Origin: Hymenobacter mellowenesis
GTDB taxonomy: Bacteria > Bacteroidota > Bacteroidia > Cytophagales > Hymenobacteraceae
Direction of reading: 5' to 3'
Assembly (NCBI RefSeq): GCF_030581005.1
Contig: NZ_JAUQSX010000004.1
Coordinates: 310,001-374,000, forward strand
DNA: 64,000 nt
Part shown: positions 1 through 7,824 of the stretch, in pieces
Numbering within the stretch: position 1 is the stretch's first letter
Layout: each line of letters begins with the position of its first letter
Position numbers and translations under genes: made by a program
Notes under the pieces: model-generated
What the model was told of the DNA's origin: nothing
Seen by the model: only the letters and a program-made list of their open reading frames with translations
Databases searched by the model: none

Positions 1-474
1 GTACTGTCGCTGCTCCGCTCGCCGGAAGAGGCCGAGGATGTGGCGCAGGAAGTGTTTGTGGAGGTTCACCAGACCATTAGCCGGTTCCGGGGCGAGGCCG
101 GGCTCAGCACCTGGCTCTACCGCCTGGCCACGTCGCGGGCGTTGAAAAACCTGCGGCGCGCCCGCGCCAAAAAGCGCTTTGCCTACTTCACCAGCCTGTT
201 GGGTTTCGGCAATGAAGTGCTGCACGAAGCGCCCACCCATGCGCACCCGTTGGCGCTGCTGGAGGGGCAGCAGCAGCTGGGCCTGCTGCTGGAGCACATT
301 GCCCGCTTGCCCGACCAGCAGCAGGTGGCCTTCACGCTGCGCCACGAGCAGGAGCTGAGCTACGAACAAATCGCTGCCGTGCTCAATACCACCGTGCCTG
401 CCGTGGAGTCGCTCTTGTTCCGGGCCCGCAAAACCCTTCGTACACGCCTGCAACCGCATTTTCGCCATGACTAA
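1..474 (+). CDS. RNA polymerase sigma-70 factor, ECF subfamily (5' end outside window)
   Basis: The reading frame is open from base 1, so the true start lies upstream. The visible 157 codons begin inside sigma region 2 (EEAEDVAQEVFVEV, then FRGEAGLSTWLYRLATSRAL) and end with region 4, a helix-turn-helix (LSYEQIAAVLNTTVPAVESL, then FRARKTLR). This is the usual ECF arrangement, which directs RNA polymerase to a small stress or envelope regulon. It overlaps the next gene by 8 bases, a spacing typical of a sigma factor co-transcribed with its regulator. The family call is firm; the regulon cannot be told from the sequence. Confidence 0.93.
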   Translation, partial: VLSLLRSPEEAEDVAQEVFVEVHQTISRFRGEAGLSTWLYRLATSRALKNLRRARAKKRFAYFTSLLGFGNEVLHEAPTHAHPLALLEGQQQLGLLLEHIARLPDQQQVAFTLRHEQELSYEQIAAVLNTTVPAVESLLFRARKTLRTRLQPHFRHD

Positions 475-763
475 GCCCGACCTCCGCTCCGTTGCTGATG
501 AGGCCTTGGATGCCTTGCTCCGCCAGCTTCCCCGCCAATCCCAGGCCCGGCCCCGGCCGTTTTTCTACGGCCGGGTGCAGGCCCGCCTCGTCGACGCCGA
601 AGCATCGACGGCGAGGCCACTGTTGCCCGACTGGCTGCGCCGGCCGGCCTTTGCGGCCCTGCTGGGCGCCTTGGTGCTGAGTTTGTCCGGCGATTGCGCG
701 GCGGGAGGCGCGGCGGCCACTGGTCCGGCCAGCTACCAGGCGCCGCATTTGCCGGCGCGCTAG
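467..763 (+). CDS. Small single-pass membrane protein, possible anti-sigma partner
   Basis: 98 codons starting with an ATG inside the last codons of the sigma-factor gene, implying translational coupling. The N-terminal half is soluble and charged (TKPDLRSVADEALDALLRQL). One hydrophobic segment lies at about residues 62-74, followed by an Ala/Gly-rich tail of about 24 residues. Short membrane proteins directly after ECF sigma genes are often anti-sigma factors, but no zinc-binding HxxxCxxC motif of the ZAS type is visible, so this role is inferred from position only. The tail composition changes abruptly after the hydrophobic segment and could result from a frameshift. Confidence 0.6.
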   Translation: MTKPDLRSVADEALDALLRQLPRQSQARPRPFFYGRVQARLVDAEASTARPLLPDWLRRPAFAALLGALVLSLSGDCAAGGAAATGPASYQAPHLPAR

Positions 764-881
764 GGGCGTCCGGTTTCTTGCGCTGCCCGGGCCGGATGTC
801 CGGGCGGGGCGTGCCTTCCTCCGCCGGGCAATGAGCCCGAGGGCGGAGTACCTTTGACCACCTATCACATTTTTGCCCCGC

Positions 882-1874
882 ATGTCGCCTTTCTTCGCCG
901 CCATTTACTGGAACATCAACCCCATCATTGCCCACCTCGGGCCGGTCACGCTGCGCTGGTACGGGCTGTTTTTCATGCTGCCCTTCGTGGTGGGCACGTT
1001 CATCCTCACGCACATCTACCGCTCAGAGCGGGTGTCGCCGCAGTGGGTCGACGTGATTACCATCTACATGCTCATCGGCACCATCGTGGGCGCGCGGCTG
1101 GGCCACATGCTGTTTTATGACTTTGAGGCGCTGATGGCCGACCCGCTGGTGGTGTTTAAAATCTGGCAGGGTGGGCTGGCCAGCCACGGCGCTACCATCG
1201 GCATCTTGCTGGCCTGCTGGCTGTTTGCCCGCAACAACAAGTTCGATTATCTGTGGGTACTCGACCGCATTGTGATTGTGGTGGCGCTGGGCGGCGCCTG
1301 CATCCGCACCGGCAATTTGATGAACTCCGAGATTGTGGGCAAGCCCACGAACGTGCCGTGGGCCTTCACCTTCCCGCGCGACACGGAGCACCTGCTGCCC
1401 GCCACCAGCCCGCTGCCTAGCGGCGCGGTGCTGGTCGACCGTGTGGCGCAGACCAACGGTACGTATGCCTACCCGCTGCACGCCGCCGGCCAGCCCACCA
1501 CGGCCGACACGCTGATGGCCGTGCCGCGCCACCCCACCCAGATTTACGAGGCGCTGTTCTGCATCTTCCTGCTCGCGCTGCTCTACTCGATGTGGAACCG
1601 CACCAAGGAGCGCACCCCGCGCGGGCAGCTGTTCGGGCTGTTTGTAGTGCTGCTGTTCACGCAGCGCTTCCTGGGCGAATACCTCAAGGAAAACCAGGTG
1701 AAGTTCGAAGACGGCCACCTCTTCAACCAGGGCCAACTACTGAGCATTCCGCTGATTTTCATCGGCATCTGGGTTCTGTGGCGGGCGGGCAAAGACCCTG
1801 AAAACCCTTACGGCTACGCCCCGCGCGATTTGGAAGAAAAAGAAGCGGCGGCGTTGCCGCCCACCGCACGCTAA
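882..1874 (+). CDS. lgt: Phosphatidylglycerol--prolipoprotein diacylglyceryl transferase
   Basis: 330 residues. Lgt moves the diacylglyceryl group of phosphatidylglycerol onto the lipobox cysteine of prolipoproteins in the inner membrane, the first step of lipoprotein maturation. Several hydrophobic segments are visible. Family signatures include RWYGLFFMLPFVVG near the N-terminus, IVGARLGHMLFYD, WQGGLASHGATIG, the substrate-binding GACIRTGNLMNSEIVGKPT, and RHPTQIYEALF. The ATG at 882 was preferred over an in-frame TTG at 873. The length is somewhat above the usual 260-290 because of an insertion after the Lgt signature (about residues 160-210) and a charged C-terminus. Many lipoproteins in this window are its likely substrates. 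Confidence 0.97.
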   Translation: MSPFFAAIYWNINPIIAHLGPVTLRWYGLFFMLPFVVGTFILTHIYRSERVSPQWVDVITIYMLIGTIVGARLGHMLFYDFEALMADPLVVFKIWQGGLASHGATIGILLACWLFARNNKFDYLWVLDRIVIVVALGGACIRTGNLMNSEIVGKPTNVPWAFTFPRDTEHLLPATSPLPSGAVLVDRVAQTNGTYAYPLHAAGQPTTADTLMAVPRHPTQIYEALFCIFLLALLYSMWNRTKERTPRGQLFGLFVVLLFTQRFLGEYLKENQVKFEDGHLFNQGQLLSIPLIFIGIWVLWRAGKDPENPYGYAPRDLEEKEAAALPPTAR

Positions 1875-2168
1875 AGTGCTTGAAGCAGGTTGTATAATGC
1901 GCAGGTAATTTGTTGATAAAGAAATGCATAAGTGGCGGTAGTTTTTGAAGCGCCTGCCTGTAGCGTTTTATTCGGCGCGGCCGGGAGCTGGTTCAACGCT
2001 CGCACAATCGGGTTAAGCGAATAAGCATTTCTTAAGAGCCTGAGGGGATATAGCTTGCCCTCATTCGGCATGCGGTAAATTCTCATCAAAGACAGGTGAG
2101 GCCGTGCACGGTCGATGCTCACCCGGGCAGTGGCGCTTGCTAATGGCGCGGCTGCTTAACTGCTCTTG
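1875..2168. other. Intergenic region without recognisable gene
   Basis: This 294-base stretch between lgt and the LytTR regulator is A+T-richer than its flanks. A minus-strand open frame of about 80 codons crosses it but has no recognisable features. It presumably holds the promoter of the regulator gene; no clear promoter match or terminator was identified. Confidence 0.5.
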
Positions 2169-2921
2169 ATGCCCCTGCCGATGCTGCTTTCCGCTCCGCT
2201 CACCTGTCTGGTTGTCGACGACAACGAGATGAACCGCCTCAACCTTGAGCACCTCATCGAGCTCACGCCGCAGCTGGAGCTGGTGGCCTCGTTTGCCAAC
2301 GGCCTCGACTGCCTGAACTTCTTCACGCAGGGCGGGCAGGCCGATATCTTGTTTCTCGACATCGAAATGCCCCAGCTCACGGGCCTCGATTTGGTGCGCA
2401 TCCTGCCCGTGCCCCCGCCCGACATTGTGCTCGTGACCTCGCACCGCGACTACGCCGTGGATGCCTTCGACCTGAGCGTGAGCGACTACGTGGTGAAGCC
2501 CGTGGAGCTGCCGCGCTTCCTGCAGGCTGTGCAGCGGGTGGTGAAGGGCCGCCAGGCCGCTCCGGCTGCCACTAAGCCCCAAGCCAGCCTGGCGGCTTCG
2601 GCCACCGAAAACGAGTTTTTGTTCGTGAAAGTGAACAAGAAGCTGGTGCAGGTCCGGCTCGACGATATTCTCTACATCGAAGCCCTGTCGGACTACTGCG
2701 TGCTGGTGCTCGACAAGCAGAAGCTCATCGTGTACAGCACCCTGCGGCGCATCGAAGAGCGGCTGCCATCCCCGCGCTTCGTGCGGGTGCACCGTTCCTA
2801 CATCATCAACATGCGGCGCATCGAGGCAGTCGAAGACCACATCGTGCAGTTTGCCAAGGTGGAAGTGCCCGTGGGTAAATCGTACCAGGAAGGCTTTCAG
2901 CGCCAGCTGAAGGAGTTTTAG
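2169..2921 (+). CDS. Response regulator, receiver plus LytTR DNA-binding domain
   Basis: About 250 residues. The receiver domain covers roughly residues 12-127, with the acidic pair DD (LVVDDNEMNR), the phospho-acceptor Asp64 in LFLDIEMPQLTGLDL, the switch Thr/Ser in IVLVTSHRDYAVDAF and the Lys of DYVVKPVELPRF. A linker is followed by a LytTR domain at about 145-250 (LVQVRLDDILYIEALSDYC, RFVRVHRSYIINMRRIEAVE). ATG 2169 was chosen; TTG 2166 and ATG 2181 are alternatives. LytTR regulators bind direct-repeat sites upstream of target promoters. The 3' end overlaps the 3' end of the convergent hybrid kinase by 4 bases, so the two may form a signalling pair, although LytTR regulators more often work with LytS/AgrC-type kinases. 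Confidence 0.93.
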   Translation: MPLPMLLSAPLTCLVVDDNEMNRLNLEHLIELTPQLELVASFANGLDCLNFFTQGGQADILFLDIEMPQLTGLDLVRILPVPPPDIVLVTSHRDYAVDAFDLSVSDYVVKPVELPRFLQAVQRVVKGRQAAPAATKPQASLAASATENEFLFVKVNKKLVQVRLDDILYIEALSDYCVLVLDKQKLIVYSTLRRIEERLPSPRFVRVHRSYIINMRRIEAVEDHIVQFAKVEVPVGKSYQEGFQRQLKEF

Positions 2922-5900
2922 CCCGGCGTTTCGGCCGGCAATTCGCTTGGCACGGCGGCCAGGGCCCGCGCCACCAGGGCCACCAGCTGCGCCACCATGG
3001 CGGGCCGCTCGGCGGCGGATTGGGACGGGCCGGGTACTTTTTCGAGCACGGCCACGAGGGCGGCCACGCCGGTCACGCCCATCATTTCCAGGCTGGGCTT
3101 GATGTGGTGCGTGGTTTCGGCCACCCGGTCCCACTGGCCGGCGGCGGCGGCTTCCTGCAGCTGCGCCAGGCTGGCGGGCGTGTTGGCGAGGAAGGAGCGG
3201 ATGATTTTCGTCACGAAGGCCTCGCGGCCGTGGGCCATGGTGCGCAGCTTGGCCAGGTTGTAGGGCGCCGCGCCGCGGGGCGTATTGCGCAGGGCTTCGA
3301 GCTTGGTGTAGAGCTCGTGCTCGTCGAAGGGCTTGGCCAGGGTGTCGTTCATGCCGGCGGCACGGTAGCGCTCGTTGTCTTCGCGGAAAGCATTGGCTGT
3401 GAGGGCCAGAATGGGAATCTGGGCGCGTACAGGGTTGGGGTGCAGGCGCACGGCCTGGGTCACTTCCACGCCGCTCAGAAGAGGCATCTGGATGTCCATC
3501 AGGGCCACATCGTAGTCGTGCTCCGAAAGCATGCGCAGGCCCTGCTCGCCGTCCACGGCTTCTTCGAGAATGACGCCCCATTCTTCGAGCATGAAGCGGG
3601 CTACTTCGCGGTTGATTTCGTTGTCTTCGACCAGCAAGGCCCGCAGGCCCGCCAGGGAGCCAGTGTTGACGTTGGCCTGCCCCGGGGCGGGCTTGTGGGC
3701 CGCCTCGGCAGTGGGCAGTGTAAGGGTGAAGGCAAAGGTGCTGCCCACGCCCGGCGCGCTTTCCACGCTGAGGGTGCCGCCCAGCTGCTCCACCAGCGCC
3801 CGGCTGATGCTCAGGCCCAGGCCCGTGCCGCCGAAGTGGCGGGTGGTGTCGGCATAGGCCTGGGTGAAGCCCTCGAACATCTGGGCCTGCCGGTCGGCCG
3901 GAATGCCGATGCCCGTGTCGGTGACGCGGAATTCGACGGTGAGGTGGGTAGCGGTTTCGGCCACCGGGCGCGCCGCCACGCCGATGCTGCCCCGCTTGGT
4001 GAACTTGATGGCGTTGCTAATCAGGTTGAGCAGAATCTGGTTGAGCCGGTAGGGGTCGCCCACCACCCAGGCCGGGGGCAAGTGCGCCTCGGTCAGCTGG
4101 TTGCAAAAGGACAAGCCTTTTTCCTGCGCCTGCAACTGGCTGGGGCGCAGCGCCTGGCTCATGGAGTCGAACAGGTTGAAGGCTACCTGCTCGAAATTGA
4201 GCTTGCCGGCCGAAATCTTGGCCATGTCCAGCACGTCGTTGATGACGCCCAGCAAGTGCTGGCCGGAGGTGTTGATGACGCGCAGCAGTTCCTGCTGATG
4301 GGCGTCGAGGCGGGTTTTGCCCAGCTGCCGGGCCATGCCCAGCACGCCATTGAGCGGTGTGCGGATTTCGTGGCTCATGTTAGCCAGGAAGTTCTCCTTG
4401 GCCCGCGCGGCCGATTCGGCGGCTTCCTTGGCGCGCTTCATCTCGTGCTCGGCCTGAATGCGCTCCGTGATGTCGTGCGAGTGGGCGATGACGTAGGCCG
4501 GCTGGCCGGGCTCGTTCACCAGAAAGTTGCGGTAGAGCAGGTAGCGCAGCTCCCGGCTGCCGTGCGGGCGCACCCGCTGCACGCCGGAGGCCTGCTGCTC
4601 AGCGGCAATGCGCTGCAGGTATTCGGCATAGGCCGCATGGTCTTCGGGCGGCATCACGTCGGCCACGTTGCTGCCAATGAGGACCTCCACCGCGCAGTTG
4701 AGGAGCTCGCCAAGCGCGGGGTTGGCCGTGAGCACCGTGCCGTCGAGGGCGTGGGTGCAAATCAGGGCCTGGGCGTAGTGCATCAGGTCGCGGTACTGCT
4801 TTTCGCTGTGCTCCAGCGTACGCTGGGTCTGTTTCAGGGCGGTGATGTCGGTGCTCACGCCCAGCACGTGCACGGTGCCGTCGGGCCGCGCCAGGGGCCG
4901 CTTCACGGTTTGGAACACGCGCGGCACGCCGTCGCGCTGGGTGAGGGTTTCCTCGATGGTCAGCTCCTGGCCGGTGGCCAGCACGGCGCGGTCGTTGGCG
5001 GCCAGCTGGGTTACCTCGCGGGCCTCCACGCTGTCGGGGGGCAGGGCCTCGCCGGTGAGGTGGCGCGTCACGTCGCGGATGGCCTGCATGGCGGCGTTTT
5101 CAAAAATGATGTCGTGCTGGGCGTTGCGCAGGTAAATCACGCTCGGGCTGGCATCGAGAATGCTGCGGGTGAATTCCTGCTGCTCGCGCAACTGCTGGCG
5201 CGTGGTTTCCTGCTCTGTCACATCGAGGCCGTAGCCGATGACCAGGCGTACGGCGCCGCCGGCCTCGGGCACGGGCTGCAGGCGGCGCAATATGTGGCGC
5301 GGCGCCTCATCGCCGAGGCTTTCGAGCCATTCGTGGCGCTGGCGGCCGCTGAGCACGGCTTGCAGGCGCGACTGGCGCTGCTGGGCCACGGCCGTGGGGT
5401 GGCCGCGCCGAGCGTTGTATTCGGTGTTGGTGCGGCCCAGCATCCACTGGCGCAGCTCCGGCTCGGGCACGGCGGCCGGGTTCACGTAGCGGTAGCGGTA
5501 CTCGGGGTCAACCACAAAAATTTCGGCCGGCAGCTCGTTGAGAATGCTTTCGTAGAACTGTTTCTGCTCCCGCACCTGGGCTTCGGCCAGCACGCGAGCC
5601 GTGGTTTCGGTGAGGTAGAGGTTCACGTAGCCATCGGCGGCAAAGGGCACCACGCGCACCGTGAAAAACCGCTCGCCAAACGAAATGTCGGCCTGCTGCG
5701 CCGCGGTGCCCGCGCCCAGCGCCTGGCACGCCAGGGCCTGCAACTGCCGCTGCACGCGCACCCGCTCGGGGCGCGCCAGGCTCAGGCCCAGCGCGCGGGC
5801 GGCCTCGTTGGCATACACCTGCTGCCCCGAGGCGGCGAGGCGCAGCACAGGGTTGGGGTTTTGCTGCGGAATGCGGGCCAGCGACTCTTTTTCGAGGGCC

Positions 5901-6397
5901 AGCCGGTGCTGCTCGGTCACGTCGTGCAGGCACAGCAGCCACTGGCCCGGCGCGCCCACGCCGGCCGGCGCGGCCACCATGTTGCCGGCCAGAAAGCGGC
6001 CGTCGCGCAGGGCCAGCACTTCGCTTCCAATGCCCGCGCCGGCCAGCGGCAGCGCCTTGCCGCGGGCGGCAAATTCGGCGGGGTGGAGCACCTGGGCTTG
6101 CACGCGGGCGCGCAGCTCGGCGCCGGGCCGGCCCAGCCAGTCGGCCGGGGCATCGGGCAGATTGTAGAGCGCGAAAAAGCGACGATTAACGGCGTCTACG
6201 CACCCGTCGGCCCCGAACAGGACGACGCCCTCGGGCAACAAATCGAGTAGCAAGGCCAACTGCCGAGCTGGTTCAGAACTGTCGGGCGCAACAGCCGGTG
6301 GCGCAGAGGGGAGAAGTGGAATCAACGGGTCGGGGAGGAGTGGCACAGCCGCTTTAAGCAGCAATATTGGTCCAATGGTGCCGAACCGATGCTGCAA
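2918..6397 (-). CDS. Hybrid sensor histidine kinase with several PAS domains, receiver and HPt
   Basis: About 1,159 residues. Order: N-terminal PAS-like segments (about 45-150, 190-270, 275-390, 400-520, 530-645), a short coiled linker, HisKA with phospho-acceptor His676 (NMSHEIRTPLNGVLGM), HATPase with N box (NQILLNLISNAIKFT) and G boxes (DTGIGIPADRQ, GTGLGLSIS), a receiver with Asp968 (DVALMDIQMPLL), and a C-terminal HPt with His1097 (TTHHIKPSLEMMG). This is an internal phosphorelay of the ArcB/BarA type. No membrane segment is evident, so it is probably cytosolic. The first in-frame start is TTG at 6397 and no early ATG exists, so the exact start is uncertain. The 3' end overlaps the LytTR regulator gene tail-to-tail. 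Confidence 0.93.
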   Translation of the reverse strand: MQHRFGTIGPILLLKAAVPLLPDPLIPLLPSAPPAVAPDSSEPARQLALLLDLLPEGVVLFGADGCVDAVNRRFFALYNLPDAPADWLGRPGAELRARVQAQVLHPAEFAARGKALPLAGAGIGSEVLALRDGRFLAGNMVAAPAGVGAPGQWLLCLHDVTEQHRLALEKESLARIPQQNPNPVLRLAASGQQVYANEAARALGLSLARPERVRVQRQLQALACQALGAGTAAQQADISFGERFFTVRVVPFAADGYVNLYLTETTARVLAEAQVREQKQFYESILNELPAEIFVVDPEYRYRYVNPAAVPEPELRQWMLGRTNTEYNARRGHPTAVAQQRQSRLQAVLSGRQRHEWLESLGDEAPRHILRRLQPVPEAGGAVRLVIGYGLDVTEQETTRQQLREQQEFTRSILDASPSVIYLRNAQHDIIFENAAMQAIRDVTRHLTGEALPPDSVEAREVTQLAANDRAVLATGQELTIEETLTQRDGVPRVFQTVKRPLARPDGTVHVLGVSTDITALKQTQRTLEHSEKQYRDLMHYAQALICTHALDGTVLTANPALGELLNCAVEVLIGSNVADVMPPEDHAAYAEYLQRIAAEQQASGVQRVRPHGSRELRYLLYRNFLVNEPGQPAYVIAHSHDITERIQAEHEMKRAKEAAESAARAKENFLANMSHEIRTPLNGVLGMARQLGKTRLDAHQQELLRVINTSGQHLLGVINDVLDMAKISAGKLNFEQVAFNLFDSMSQALRPSQLQAQEKGLSFCNQLTEAHLPPAWVVGDPYRLNQILLNLISNAIKFTKRGSIGVAARPVAETATHLTVEFRVTDTGIGIPADRQAQMFEGFTQAYADTTRHFGGTGLGLSISRALVEQLGGTLSVESAPGVGSTFAFTLTLPTAEAAHKPAPGQANVNTGSLAGLRALLVEDNEINREVARFMLEEWGVILEEAVDGEQGLRMLSEHDYDVALMDIQMPLLSGVEVTQAVRLHPNPVRAQIPILALTANAFREDNERYRAAGMNDTLAKPFDEHELYTKLEALRNTPRGAAPYNLAKLRTMAHGREAFVTKIIRSFLANTPASLAQLQEAAAAGQWDRVAETTHHIKPSLEMMGVTGVAALVAVLEKVPGPSQSAAERPAMVAQLVALVARALAAVPSELPAETPG

Positions 6398-6470
6398 TCA
6401 GGGCCAAGGGCCTGTTTTACTGGCCGAAGCGCCGCCCCGGCTGGCCGGAACCATCCCGCAAAAGCTGAAA

Positions 6471-6501
6471 ACGGGCCAAAGCATCAACTGCTCAGGCCCG
6501 T
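6471..6501 (-). terminator. Short hairpin after the 6526-7440 lipoprotein gene
   Basis: ACGGGCC at 6471-6477 is the inverted copy of GGCCCGT at 6495-6501, with a 17-base loop. It lies just past the stop codon of the minus-strand gene that ends at 6526, followed on that strand by TTTTCAGC. Terminator role is inferred from position. Confidence 0.45.
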
Positions 6502-6525
6502 TGCCGTGTACGTTTCTTCCAAGCC

Positions 6526-7440
6526 TTACGGCAGTGTATACTCAAACAGCCCGCCCTGCTCGGTGCTGATGAGCAGCGTGTTGTCGTCTTTGAACACGGC
6601 GCCTTCGGTTTGGCCGGCGCCGGTGAGGGCTACCTGGCGGGGCGTGGCTTTCAGGATTTCCGCCCACGAATTGCCGTCGAGAATGAACAGCTCGCCGCGG
6701 CCCAGCAGCACCAGGCGGCGGCCGTCGGCGCGCAGGGCGGCGTCGGTCACCTGGCCGGGAATGGCCAACGACGTTATTTTTTTGGCCGTGTAGTCGCCGG
6801 GCTGGTCGGGCACCGAGTACACGTTGCTGGTGCTGGACTGGCCCCGGTCTTTGGTGAAAAGCCAGACCCGGCCGTCGTGCCAGAGGCTGGCTTCACAGTC
6901 GAAGTTGCGCTGTTTTTTCTTGGGCGGAAACTCGGTCTGGTCGGGGTAGTGGAAGGCGATGGTGCCCACTTTGGCGGGCGCATCGGGCCGGAACTTGTAG
7001 ATGCTCAGGTCGCGGCGGGTGCTTTCGTTGTTGCCGCAGTTGCCGATGTAGTAGTTGCCTTGGCCGTCGCGGCTCAGGCTCTCCCAGTCGACGTTGTCGG
7101 CGGGCACGTCGAGCTTGCCCACGCCTTCGCCCTTGTCCGTGATTTCGTAGAGAATGGGCCGGTTGCCGTCGTCGCCGAAGCTATAATATTGGCCCGCCGT
7201 GGGGGCCGCGGCCAAGCCGGAGCTTTCGGGCACCACGCCCCGGAGCGAACCTACTTTGACGAGGCCATGGATTTCGGAAGCGGCGTTTTTGTCTTTGCGG
7301 CGGTCGCCACCTTTGCCAGAACTTTTGGCGCTTTTAGATTTCTTGCCGCCCTTGTCGGCGGTATCGGATTGGGCCTGCGAGCAGGAGGCGGTGGTGAGCA
7401 ACATGGCCAGCGCGGCCGGCAGGAGGGAGGTCAAGCGCAT
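6526..7440 (-). CDS. Secreted lipoprotein, beta-propeller-like (SdiA-regulated-like)
   Basis: 304 residues starting at ATG 7440 (MRLTSLLPAALAMLLTTASC), a signal peptide ending in a lipobox Cys. A Lys/Ser-rich low-complexity linker follows (about 28-55). The rest resembles a beta-propeller of the SdiA-regulated/esterase-like type: repeated motifs such as SSGLAAAPTAGQYYSFGDDG, YYIGNCGNNESTRRDLSIY, LFTKDRGQSSTSNVYSVP, TDAALRADGRRLVLLGRGEL and LISTEQGGLFEYTLP. This is consistent with an envelope-anchored propeller; ligand unknown. Upstream in-frame codons would extend it by 53 residues but would bury the signal peptide, so they were rejected. It lies 46 bases downstream of yidD on the same strand. 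Confidence 0.8.
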   Translation of the reverse strand: MRLTSLLPAALAMLLTTASCSQAQSDTADKGGKKSKSAKSSGKGGDRRKDKNAASEIHGLVKVGSLRGVVPESSGLAAAPTAGQYYSFGDDGNRPILYEITDKGEGVGKLDVPADNVDWESLSRDGQGNYYIGNCGNNESTRRDLSIYKFRPDAPAKVGTIAFHYPDQTEFPPKKKQRNFDCEASLWHDGRVWLFTKDRGQSSTSNVYSVPDQPGDYTAKKITSLAIPGQVTDAALRADGRRLVLLGRGELFILDGNSWAEILKATPRQVALTGAGQTEGAVFKDDNTLLISTEQGGLFEYTLP

Positions 7441-7486
7441 CGAACGAAATTCAGATGATGAGCTCCTCGTATACGCAGGCATCGGC

Positions 7487-7708
7487 CTAGGGTACGGGGT
7501 CGTAGCCGTGGCCGCCCCAGGGGTGGCAACTGGCAATGCGCCGCAACGCCAGGCGCCCGCCGCGCCACGGCCCATACTTCGTAATGGCCTCGGCGGCATA
7601 CACCGAGCAGGTGGGCACGTAGCGGCAACTCGGCGCCGTGAGTGGCGAGATGAAGCGCTGGTAGAACCAGACGAGGCCGAGGAAGAGGGCGCGGAACAGG
7701 CGGGACAT
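7487..7708 (-). CDS. yidD: Membrane protein insertion efficiency factor YidD
   Basis: 73 residues, the normal YidD size. It shows the characteristic N-terminal amphipathic/hydrophobic helix ([20 protein letters not shown]) and the conserved core [15 protein letters not shown], then [12 protein letters not shown]. The family assists YidC/Sec-dependent membrane protein insertion. The start ATG at 7708 was chosen because an upstream extension of 21 residues is not conserved in the family. Here it is not next to rnpA/yidC, which is its common location in other bacteria. Confidence 0.95.
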   Translation of the reverse strand: MSRLFRALFLGLVWFYQRFISPLTAPSCRYVPTCSVYAAEAITKYGPWRGGRLALRRIASCHPWGGHGYDPVP

Positions 7709-7824
7709 GCGGTGAAAGTAAGGGAGATAACCGGCAGGGCGAGGCCGGGACGAAAATCTGGACGGTGCCAACGTGCGGCAATGCGCTTTACTTTACAAAT
7801 TATTCATGCGCTGAATTCGGCCCG

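Noticed and set aside
1871..2122. Minus-strand frame of 83 codons between lgt and the LytTR gene
   Set aside because: No domain, no start context, would end inside the lgt 3' end; probably chance.
3020..6250. Plus-strand open frame of 1,076 codons opposite the hybrid kinase
   Set aside because: It is a GC-driven shadow of the minus-strand kinase: composition is dominated by Gly, His, Arg, Ala and Val, and no domain is seen, whereas the minus strand shows a full PAS-HisKA-HATPase-receiver-HPt series.
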